Translations under genes and position numbers: made by a program | Notes under the pieces: model-generated | Told to the model about the DNA's origin: nothing | Databases searched by the model: none | The model's input: only the letters and a program-made list of their open reading frames with translations | Assembly: GCA_024643305.1 (NCBI GenBank) | Contig: JAHENE010000045.1 | Coordinates: 1 to 11,252, forward strand | Source of the DNA: Thiobacillaceae bacterium | GTDB taxonomy: Bacteria; Pseudomonadota; Gammaproteobacteria; Burkholderiales; Thiobacillaceae | DNA: 11,252 nt | Direction: 5' to 3' | Shown here: piece by piece, positions 1 through 6,688 of the stretch | How positions within the stretch are numbered: position 1 is the first letter of the stretch | Layout: every line of letters starts with the position of its first letter

Positions 1-564
<564 letters not shown>

Positions 565-598
565 ACTTGGCGTGCAAGGATTAGGCGCAGACATTGAC

Positions 599-1237
599 AT
601 GATTACGATTGCTCTCTCAAAAGGCCGCATTTTCGAGGAAACCCGCCCCCTGCTGGCGGCAGCGGGCATCCAGCCAACGGAAGACCCTGAGGCCTCACGC
701 AAACTGATCATCCCGACCAACCGCGAGGATGTAAGGCTTCTCATCGTGCGCGCCACCGATGTGCCCACGTATGTCCAGCACGGTGGGGCCGATATGGGCG
801 TCGCTGGTCGCGATGTGCTCATCGAACATGGTGGCGAAGGGCTGTACCAACCACTCGACCTGAAAATCGCGCGCTGCAAGATGATGGTGGCCGTGCGCGA
901 GGGTTTTGATTACACAGGCAGGGTGAAGGAGGGGGCTCGCATCCGCGTCGCCACCAAATATGTAAACACGGCGCGCGAACATTTTGCCTCCAAGGGCGTG
1001 CATATTGATTTGATCAAGTTGTACGGTTCCATGGAGCTGGCGCCCCTGGTCGGATTGGCAGATGCCATTGTGGACCTGGTTTCCACTGGAGGCACCCTCA
1101 AGGCCAATGGTTTGGTAGCGGTCGAGCACATCACCGACATCAGCTCGAGGTTGGTGGTGAACCAAGCCTCACTCAAGACTAAACGGGTACTGTTGCAGCC
1201 CTTGTTTGAGTCTTTTAACGGGGCCATCGAAGATTAA
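599..1237 (+). CDS. hisG: ATP phosphoribosyltransferase catalytic subunit, short form
   Basis: HisG condenses ATP with PRPP to give N1-phosphoribosyl-ATP, the first step of histidine synthesis. From the ATG at 599 the protein has 212 residues, the length of the short HisG class, which needs the HisZ regulatory subunit (family knowledge; hisZ is not in this window). Visible hallmarks are the N terminus [14 protein letters not shown], the [13 protein letters not shown] segment (residues 62-74) and the PRPP-binding [14 protein letters not shown] segment (159-172). An in-frame GTG at 572 would add nine residues, but family alignment favours the ATG. Neither start has a well-placed ribosome binding site; AGGA at 577-580 lies 18 bases from the ATG. 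It follows murA closely. The expected next gene, hisD, is absent; a convergent sulfotransferase follows instead. Confidence 0.95.
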   Translation: MITIALSKGRIFEETRPLLAAAGIQPTEDPEASRKLIIPTNREDVRLLIVRATDVPTYVQHGGADMGVAGRDVLIEHGGEGLYQPLDLKIARCKMMVAVREGFDYTGRVKEGARIRVATKYVNTAREHFASKGVHIDLIKLYGSMELAPLVGLADAIVDLVSTGGTLKANGLVAVEHITDISSRLVVNQASLKTKRVLLQPLFESFNGAIED

Positions 1238-1265
1238 TCTTGGCGCGCTTCAGACTTTAGTGCAC

Positions 1266-1282
1266 GACAGCCTTCGGCAGTC
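1266..1282 (+). terminator. weak hairpin in the hisG/sulfotransferase convergent gap
   Basis: Seven-base arms, gacagcc and ggcagtc, flank a three-base loop with one internal A-A mismatch. They are followed by an AT-rich stretch (catattt) rather than a true T-run. The 95-base gap (1238-1332) separates hisG from the end of the sulfotransferase on the other strand, so a terminator is expected here. This is the best hairpin seen, but it is weak. Nothing else recognisable lies in the gap. Confidence 0.22.
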
Positions 1283-1332
1283 ATATTTCCGGATGGGTTT
1301 CCTTGGCTGGGGGCCATCAAAGCAATAGGGCC

Positions 1333-2190
1333 TCAGGGAGATATTTCCAGATCCCTGATCGACTTCTCAAGCACATCATAGAGTTCAAAATCTTTTTGAT
1401 TAAAACTTTCAAATTTCTGAATCAAACGTGAAGATATTTCCTCCTGATCTTTTATTGGCGAAACATTTTTCATGGCCATCTCACAAGGAAGACCGGTTTT
1501 CTCGCTTAGGATTTTGGAAAAAATATCTGAATATTCAAGCAGACCGAAGTGCCAATAACGGTTGATAACAAATGATGCTGGGTCTTTATGGTTGGCTGAC
1601 CCTGTAAGATATCTGGTTGTCGTGTTGCCGTACAAATCAGCGTGATCAGCCAAAAAATAGATGTAGTCAGACAGTGACTGGTTTGCGTAATATGAGCGCC
1701 CCTTGTTATAAAGTTTGCGGATCGCACCTCTCTTAGCGTACCTGTGGCGTTCCCATTTGAATTCAGAAATTAGCCTTCCCAGGGGGTGACGCAATAAAGT
1801 AATCAGTTTGAAATTCTCTGGATAGGGGATTCGATCAAAGGGGATATGTCCCGAGATAATGCAGTTAGCCTCTTTACATTGCTTCAGGATTTGTCTCCAC
1901 ATGCCCGATTCAAATGGAGAGCCATACTCTTTCAGGGATCTTCGGGAAAACTTTCTAATAGCCCTTAATTTTTCGATTACGGAAAGATCCTGGTCTGGGG
2001 TATAGAGGTTGGGGGTGGTAATTAGCTTATGTTCGGGAAATGCTGATTGCACAAGCGTCTCAAGTGAGGTGCTTCCACTTTTTGGGATGCGTACGATTAA
2101 ATATGACTCTTCCATGGTAATTTCGTCTGTGCTTGGAGGTAGTGCTGATTGTGACTTTTTATTACTTCGTTTTCCGCGCATGTCGGACAT
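1333..2190 (-). CDS. PAPS-dependent carbohydrate sulfotransferase (sulfotransferase family 2-like)
   Basis: Predicted to transfer sulfate from PAPS to a sugar hydroxyl, probably on the glycan built by the neighbouring genes (inference). The protein has 285 residues. The 5'-phosphosulfate loop is RIPKSGSTSLETL (residues 34-46, with Lys37). A His in SGHIPF (113-118) is in the position of the catalytic base region. The 3'-phosphate-binding motif is RHPLGRLISEF (134-144, Arg134 and Ser142). KNVSP at 241-245 resembles the late conserved Asn motif. There is no signal peptide or membrane segment, so it is likely cytosolic. The first 25 residues are polar and disordered-looking; Met26 (codon 2115-2113) is a plausible alternative start, as neither start has a clear ribosome binding site. 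The gene is strikingly AT-rich: bases 1381-1440 hold 15 G/C of 60. It converges with hisG and diverges from the FkbM gene at 2349. Confidence 0.85.
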   Translation of the reverse strand: MSDMRGKRSNKKSQSALPPSTDEITMEESYLIVRIPKSGSTSLETLVQSAFPEHKLITTPNLYTPDQDLSVIEKLRAIRKFSRRSLKEYGSPFESGMWRQILKQCKEANCIISGHIPFDRIPYPENFKLITLLRHPLGRLISEFKWERHRYAKRGAIRKLYNKGRSYYANQSLSDYIYFLADHADLYGNTTTRYLTGSANHKDPASFVINRYWHFGLLEYSDIFSKILSEKTGLPCEMAMKNVSPIKDQEEISSRLIQKFESFNQKDFELYDVLEKSIRDLEISP

Positions 2191-2210
2191 AAAGAAGTGG
2201 TGGAAACGTG

Positions 2211-2237
2211 TTTACAGTTTGGCTGGCTAAGTATATT
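2211..2237 (+). promoter_or_regulatory. possible sigma70-type promoter in the divergent intergenic region
   Basis: TTTACA (2211-2216) and TATATT (2232-2237) each match five of six consensus bases, separated by a short 15-base spacer. They would drive the rightward FkbM-GT10-GT9 genes. The complementary strand carries TATACT at the same AT-rich spot, which could serve the leftward sulfotransferase. The intergenic region 2191-2348 holds no convincing gene, and both divergent genes need a promoter here. Confidence 0.27.
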
Positions 2238-2348
2238 TGAAGGCATGGGGTGTTCATGACAAATGATACATGGCATTAGAGGTAGATGCCGATTAGACGT
2301 TCCCCGGAATTCATTTGCGAAACCAATACATCGGAGTAATTGAATAAT

Positions 2349-3197
2349 ATGGAAAACATTGAGCCGGTCTTTGGTGCTTACGCGCTGCCCGCCTGGAAAC
2401 AATGGTTTATGAGGCTTGCTCAGTCAATGCCGGTTTCCTGGCTTGGGAGGCGAGGGGCGTTGATATCACGAAGAATCGCTTTAAGTGGCAGTCGATCTGT
2501 TGTCGATGGGGTTGCCGATGGATTTCGGATGCGGGTCCACATTGCAGATAATGTTTCAGAACGTAAATTTCTGTTCATGCCGCAGTTTGTCGACCCGGCG
2601 GAGCGGGGCTTTATCAGAAAGCGCATTCATGAATCGGGAGGTGTCTTTATTGATATTGGTGCCAATGCCGGCATCTACAGTCTGACTGCGGCAGGTGCGC
2701 TGGTAAAGTCAGGGAAACCCGGTTCGGTGATTGCCGTGGAGCCGAATCCGACGATGCTTGATCGCCTGTCTACCAACCTTGCGCTGAACGACTTTTCAGA
2801 TACTGTACAAATCTATCCCGTGGCTCTGTCGGATCATGCAGGAGAAATCGAATTCAATATATCCGACACCAATCTGGGTGAGAGCGGATTGGCTAGTGGC
2901 ACCGGTCGCAAGATCAGTGTGCCGTGCGATACCCTTTTGAATGTTCTGAGACAGGCAGGTGTTGAAGAGGTTAATGGGATGAAGATAGACGTTGAGGGCC
3001 TGGAAGACAGCATACTTGTCCCATTCCTTAAAAATGCGCCGCGCACCCTTTATCCTGGCTTTATTATTATTGAGAATTCAGAACATGTCTGGAAAGAGGA
3101 TTTGACAGGCGAATTGAAACGGCATGGATACACCGTCATGCAACGTTGCAAAATGAACGTCATTTATGTGCTTCCTGAAAAACAGGAAGACGTATAG
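2349..3197 (+). CDS. FkbM family SAM-dependent methyltransferase (first copy)
   Basis: FkbM-family enzymes transfer a methyl group from SAM to an oxygen; in polysaccharide loci they are usually assigned to sugar O-methylation (family knowledge; substrate unknown here). From ATG 2349 the protein has 282 residues. The SAM-binding motif I is VFIDIGANAGIYSL (residues 99-112), the acidic loop after strand 2 is VIAVEPNP (127-134), and the FkbM hallmark KIDVEGLED lies at 212-220. The first 90 residues form a family-variable N-terminal region. An in-frame TTG at 2340 is an alternative start; GGAG at 2333-2336 is 3 bases from TTG and 12 from ATG, so neither spacing is ideal. It is the first of three rightward glycan genes and is followed after 85 bases by the GT10 gene. 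A second, divergent FkbM copy lies at 5301-6134. Confidence 0.9.
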   Translation: MENIEPVFGAYALPAWKQWFMRLAQSMPVSWLGRRGALISRRIALSGSRSVVDGVADGFRMRVHIADNVSERKFLFMPQFVDPAERGFIRKRIHESGGVFIDIGANAGIYSLTAAGALVKSGKPGSVIAVEPNPTMLDRLSTNLALNDFSDTVQIYPVALSDHAGEIEFNISDTNLGESGLASGTGRKISVPCDTLLNVLRQAGVEEVNGMKIDVEGLEDSILVPFLKNAPRTLYPGFIIIENSEHVWKEDLTGELKRHGYTVMQRCKMNVIYVLPEKQEDV

Positions 3198-3282
3198 ATC
3201 CACCGGGTGTAAACCGCTGCTCCCCGCTTGATAATGGTTAAGCCTGAATGAAAATAATTGAGATCGCACAAGGTGGTGGGAA

Positions 3283-4347
3283 GTGGCCGAAGAAACCAAA
3301 CATTTGATACGCGTAAAATTTCTTAGCCAGCAGGACCCGCGCGAGTGGCTTCGTTATTTCCCGCATGAGGATGGGCGCTGGGGAAATTTCGAATTTGTCT
3401 TTGATCGCAACGCAAGAGACTACGACTGGCTTGTGGTGCTTGAGGATGTGCCTTTTGAGCCGGGCTGTCCCCGCAATGCGGCAGTTGAGGAACTGGCCTG
3501 CAATCGCAGAAACAGCCTGCTTGTCACGGCCGAGCCATCATCCATAAAAACCTATGGCAGGGCATTTACTGCCCAGTTTGGCCATGTGCTTACCAGCCAG
3601 CCTGAGTGGGCCTTGCCGCATCCTCGCAGGCATTTTCAACATGCAGCCAACTTCTGGTTCTTCGGCAGCGGGCGAGGGCACTGGATGAGCCGCGCAGAGC
3701 TTGTCAGTGGACCGCAGCCTGAAAACAAGAACCAGTCAATTTCCATCGTCTATTCGTCCAAGCGCCAGTGGCACACGCTTCATGCGCAACGCTTCAAGTT
3801 TATTGAGTCGATGCGCCGATTGCTACCTGAAATGGCTGTTTTCGGGCGTGGTGCAAGGCCCATGGACGACAAGGCAGAAGCCCTGGCGAGCTTTCGCTAT
3901 CATATTGCTGTAGAGAACCATATTGCCCCTCACCACATTACTGAGAAGTTAACCGATTCCATACTGGCGCGCTGCCTGACCTTTTATGCAGGCGCTCCAA
4001 ATACCGCTGATTATTTTCCGGCGGAGAGTTTTATCCCAATAGATATTCGCAAGCCAGAGCAGGCAGCAGAGATAATCCGAAAAGCCATGTATGACGATGA
4101 GTGGACAAAGCGACTGCCGGCTATTGAAGAAGCCCGCCGTCGGGTGCTGGAAGAGCAGAATGTGTTTGCCGTGGCATGCAGAATCATTTCCAACAGTGCC
4201 TCAAATGAAACTGATCTGTCCAAACACGATGGGATGATTCTCAGTCGGCATGCATGGCGTAAACGCCACAAAATGGGGGCGATATTTCATGTGCTGGAAA
4301 AAAGCTACGTGCGTGGTCGATCACTTCTTATGAAGCTTCTTTCCTGA
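3283..4347 (+). CDS. glycosyltransferase family 10 (alpha-1,3-fucosyltransferase-like)
   Basis: GT10 enzymes transfer fucose, usually from GDP-fucose, to GlcNAc or related acceptors. The protein has 354 residues. The N-terminal domain carries IRVKFLSQQDPREWLRYFP (residues 9-27) and FVFDRNARDYDWLVVLED (38-55), a pattern I associate with bacterial GT10-like proteins. The C-terminal domain has the diagnostic GT10 donor-binding block: YHIAVENHIAPHHITEKL (206-223), a degenerate form of the usual FxxxFEN...DYxTEKL, followed by FIPID (250-254). The canonical Tyr of DYxTEK is replaced by His. The tail after about residue 305 is basic and has no family match I recognise; it could hold the enzyme at the membrane (inference). 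The start is GTG 3283, preceded by the purine-rich GGTGGTGGGAA; no in-frame ATG exists upstream before the stop at 3259. The GT9 gene begins 13 bases after its stop. Donor specificity is not proven. Confidence 0.82.
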   Translation: MAEETKHLIRVKFLSQQDPREWLRYFPHEDGRWGNFEFVFDRNARDYDWLVVLEDVPFEPGCPRNAAVEELACNRRNSLLVTAEPSSIKTYGRAFTAQFGHVLTSQPEWALPHPRRHFQHAANFWFFGSGRGHWMSRAELVSGPQPENKNQSISIVYSSKRQWHTLHAQRFKFIESMRRLLPEMAVFGRGARPMDDKAEALASFRYHIAVENHIAPHHITEKLTDSILARCLTFYAGAPNTADYFPAESFIPIDIRKPEQAAEIIRKAMYDDEWTKRLPAIEEARRRVLEEQNVFAVACRIISNSASNETDLSKHDGMILSRHAWRKRHKMGAIFHVLEKSYVRGRSLLMKLLS

Positions 4348-4360
4348 TACAAGAACTAAT

Positions 4361-5287
4361 ATGACCATCAACAAAGAAAAAATACTGGTTATCAAGCTGG
4401 GTGCTTTTGGCGATGTCGTTCAAGCGAATGGAGCCCTGCGCGATATTCGGGACTATCATGCCGATGCGGAGATTGTGCTGCTGACGATGCCGGCATTCGT
4501 CAAATTGATGCAACGCTGCCCGCATGTTGGCCGTATTCTTACCGATACGAGGCCGCCAGTTTGGAAATTTGGCGAGTGGGTAAAGATGGCCCGCCTATTT
4601 TCGAGAGAAAAATTCACCAAGGTCTATGATCTGCAGAATCAGGACCGCACCAGGTTGTATCACAAACTTTTTTTTCGCAATGTTAAATGGAGCGGCTGGC
4701 TGCCTGGCCCGCGACCGCCATCTGCTATGGAGGGATTTGCAGCGCAGCTAAAACGCGAAGGCATGTCCGCCGCGCATTGTCTGGCGCCGGATATTGAATG
4801 GATGGCGGAGGATATGAATGCGTTTCTGGAGCAGGAGGGTGTGCGCACGCCGTATGTAGCACTTATTCCGGGTTGCTCGCATCCACAAAGGCGATGGCCA
4901 TACTACGCTGAACTCGCTGCCGCCCTGATTGAGCGCGGTTATGACGTCGTCACCACCCCGGGGCCAGACGAAATTGAGTCGGCCAAGACGATTTCAGGCC
5001 ATACCCTACTCGGACCAAACGGTTTCCTGAATCGCTTCGAACTGGCCGGTGTGCTCAAGAATGCTTGTTTTGTTGTCGGCAATGACACTGGTCCAAGCCA
5101 TGTGGCGTCCTATCTTGGCAGGCCGGGCCTGGCGTTGTTTGGGCCTCAAACCAAGGCAGCACGTTCCGGGATGTGCCGGGGGGATTTCCACGCAATTGAA
5201 GTGCCTGATCTTGCCGATCTTCCCCTCGAGAAAGTACTTGAGGCAATATTGCCGCGGTTGCCTTTGCCTCAGACAAGTTCGGCATAA
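4361..5287 (+). CDS. glycosyltransferase family 9 (heptosyltransferase-like)
   Basis: GT9 members such as WaaC, WaaF and WaaQ transfer ADP-activated heptose to LPS core at the cytoplasmic face of the inner membrane; many relatives in surface-glycan loci use unknown sugars. The protein has 308 residues with a two-domain GT-B layout. The N-terminal motif is ILVIKLGAFGDVVQ (residues 8-21); IPGCSHPQRRWP (169-180) opens the second domain; and the GT9 signature GNDTGPSHVASYLG (240-253) is followed by LALFGPQ (257-263). The start is ATG 4361, with only a weak purine stretch upstream, 13 bases after the GT10 stop, so translation is probably coupled. A run of eight T's sits in codons 103-105. Heptose specificity is not certain, since no other LPS-core genes are nearby. 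Confidence 0.88.
   Translation: MTINKEKILVIKLGAFGDVVQANGALRDIRDYHADAEIVLLTMPAFVKLMQRCPHVGRILTDTRPPVWKFGEWVKMARLFSREKFTKVYDLQNQDRTRLYHKLFFRNVKWSGWLPGPRPPSAMEGFAAQLKREGMSAAHCLAPDIEWMAEDMNAFLEQEGVRTPYVALIPGCSHPQRRWPYYAELAAALIERGYDVVTTPGPDEIESAKTISGHTLLGPNGFLNRFELAGVLKNACFVVGNDTGPSHVASYLGRPGLALFGPQTKAARSGMCRGDFHAIEVPDLADLPLEKVLEAILPRLPLPQTSSA
4668..4675 (+). repeat. T8 homopolymer tract inside the GT9 gene
   Basis: Eight consecutive T's lie in the coding strand, spanning Leu103-Phe104-Phe105 of the GT9 protein. A slip of one base would shift frame in the first third of the gene. Whether it varies cannot be seen from one sequence. Confidence 0.9.
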
Positions 5288-5300
5288 GCATAAGATGGCC

Positions 5301-6134
5301 TTAACCAATTAAATTTGGCAGTGTGTTCGGCTCACTTATCTGAAGTATTGAGTTGCCCCTTGTCCTGAGAATTTCCTTGTATCCTATATCCATCAGGTAT
5401 CCCCATAAATCCGCGGACCAGCTATTGTCGGAGGTATGTTCTATGAATATGTATCTAGGATAGAGAGACCTCTCTGCCTCCCGGAAAAATGGCATCAAGA
5501 CCTTGTCTTCAAACCCCTCAACGTCAATTTTTAATGCATTAATGGACTCGATGTTGTGTTTGCGTAATATATCGGTGAGTTTTCTTACCTTGACTTCCAC
5601 GCTGCTTGGTGTCGGATTGTTGACAATGTGTGCGCTACCCAGGCCACTGTCCAGTTCCAAATGCATCACGCATTCTTCAGAGCCGGCAGCGCAATCTTCC
5701 AATGCAAAATAATGCGTTCTTGTTCGGATAATATCTTCGACCAAACTTATATTCTTCTTGATTCGCTCACACATTGCCGGATTAGGCTCGATTGAAATCA
5801 CTTTTGCACATGGCGATGCATGATAAATAAATATCTGGCTATAAAAGCCCGAATTCGCGCCAATGTCGATGAAAGTGGGCGAGTCTGAGTGTGATATGCC
5901 TACCAAGAAATCTGTTTCTTTAACGTTGTAATAATTGAAAAGACCTTTTAACTCGGTGGTGTTATCCACATTAAAAAAAAAGGGAATTCCGCGATAGGTT
6001 GTTTTGATCGCATGTTTGATTCGTTTCTGGAAGAAATTCATCCAGAATCGACGTGCTAATCCTCTATTAAAAGGCGGGGTTCTGGCCAATGACAGCAAAA
6101 CACGATAAGAGAATTTAAGATGTTCTGAAGTCAT
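5301..6134 (-). CDS. FkbM family SAM-dependent methyltransferase (second copy)
   Basis: Probable sugar O-methyltransferase, last gene of the leftward operon. From ATG 6134 it has 277 residues. Motif I is FIDIGANSGFYSQ (residues 88-100), the acidic loop is ISIEPNP (113-119), and the FkbM hallmark KIDVEGFED is at 202-210, then IFIEHTSDNSW (229-239). I prefer ATG 6134 because AAGG lies eight bases upstream. An in-frame GTG at 6224 would add 30 residues that look unlike the family and has no ribosome binding site. The gene is AT-rich compared with the operon genes upstream of it. Nine T's in a row encode Phe52-Phe54. It shares layout and motifs with the FkbM protein at 2349-3197 but differs widely outside the motifs, so the two are distant paralogues, possibly acting on different sugars. 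Its stop is 13 bases from the convergent GT9 stop. Confidence 0.88.
   Translation of the reverse strand: MTSEHLKFSYRVLLSLARTPPFNRGLARRFWMNFFQKRIKHAIKTTYRGIPFFFNVDNTTELKGLFNYYNVKETDFLVGISHSDSPTFIDIGANSGFYSQIFIYHASPCAKVISIEPNPAMCERIKKNISLVEDIIRTRTHYFALEDCAAGSEECVMHLELDSGLGSAHIVNNPTPSSVEVKVRKLTDILRKHNIESINALKIDVEGFEDKVLMPFFREAERSLYPRYIFIEHTSDNSWSADLWGYLMDIGYKEILRTRGNSILQISEPNTLPNLIG
5973..5981 (-). repeat. homopolymer tract of nine (T9 in coding sense) inside second FkbM gene
   Basis: Nine A's on the + strand read as TTT TTT TTT in the gene and encode Phe52-Phe54. This is the longest single-base run I found in the window. Slippage would truncate the protein before its SAM-binding domain. Confidence 0.9.
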
Positions 6135-6142
6135 TAATGGTG

Positions 6143-6146
6143 CCTT
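6143..6146 (-). promoter_or_regulatory. ribosome binding site that decides the start of the second FkbM gene
   Basis: On the - strand AAGG is followed by eight bases and ATG at 6134. This supports the shorter start over GTG 6224. The resulting 125-base gap to the DUF6165 stop (6135-6259) holds no other gene that I can support. Confidence 0.55.
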
Positions 6147-6259
6147 GAGAAAAAATTCTGATCTGTTGTGGGGATTGCCATAGATGTATGTCCTGGAATC
6201 CTCTAGGCCCTGGGTCGAGACCACACTCGAGTCAATTTTACCAAAGAGCTTCCTGGCCC

Positions 6260-6679
6260 TCAGGAAAATTCAGTGTAGGATTTTTCCTCGACGATACTGG
6301 ATCCGCTAAGCTCGTTGATGGACTTTTTGAGTTTTGCGCGCAGATCGTTCTGGACGTAAACGGATCGGGCCAATTCGATAAACTTCGGCCCGAAGTCCCG
6401 TACGGCCTCACAGGCGCGGATGTCATCCTCGATGACCCACAAGTCTTCGTTGACCTTGCGTAATGCATTCTCAAGGCGGTCAAGTTCCTGCGAAGGCGCC
6501 AGATGCTGAGCGCATGCCTTGCTGAGTACGTCCAGTTCATGTTTTACGTTTCGCAGTTTTGCTGCATCGGTCATCCGTTCGGCCTTGATCTTCAGAATGG
6601 TGATCTTGTCGATCAGTTCACCCGCACCCACTTCAATCAAGATCGAGCTCGTTTTATTCATGTTTTTTTCTGACTCCAT
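6260..6679 (-). CDS. DUF6165 family protein of unknown function
   Basis: A 139-residue protein that I assign to DUF6165 from its opening: ILIEVGAGELIDKITILKIK (residues 13-32), followed by a charged, helical KLRNVKHELDVLSKA segment. The rest reads as a long alpha-helical, coiled-coil-like protein rich in Leu, Lys and Glu (about 40-125), without cysteine pairs, signal peptide or membrane segment. The function of the family is not known to me; members often sit in polysaccharide or glycosyltransferase clusters. A structural or scaffolding role beside the transferases is only a guess. ATG 6679 is nine bases after the dehydrogenase stop. A second in-frame ATG at 6661 may be the real start because the family motif begins soon after it. 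Seven A's lie between the two starts. Confidence 0.78.
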   Translation of the reverse strand: MESEKNMNKTSSILIEVGAGELIDKITILKIKAERMTDAAKLRNVKHELDVLSKACAQHLAPSQELDRLENALRKVNEDLWVIEDDIRACEAVRDFGPKFIELARSVYVQNDLRAKLKKSINELSGSSIVEEKSYTEFS

Positions 6680-6688
6680 AGTTGAAAT

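Noticed and set aside
695..1165. 156-residue open frame on the - strand
   Set aside because: It is the reverse of hisG, whose protein is unmistakable.
1302..1335. GGCC-containing inverted repeat before the sulfotransferase stop as a terminator
   Set aside because: The stem is short with a 12-13 base loop and has no T-run in either direction.
2097..2402. 101-residue - strand frame with several Cys and His residues (CIICHEH, CPTCAE)
   Set aside because: It resembles a zinc-ribbon at first sight, but it overlaps the sulfotransferase 5' end and the FkbM 5' end, has no ribosome binding site, and the Cys spacing fits no family I know.
6135..6224. 30-residue N-terminal extension of the second FkbM protein from GTG 6224
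   Set aside because: There is no ribosome binding site before the GTG, while ATG 6134 has AAGG at good spacing and fits the family start.
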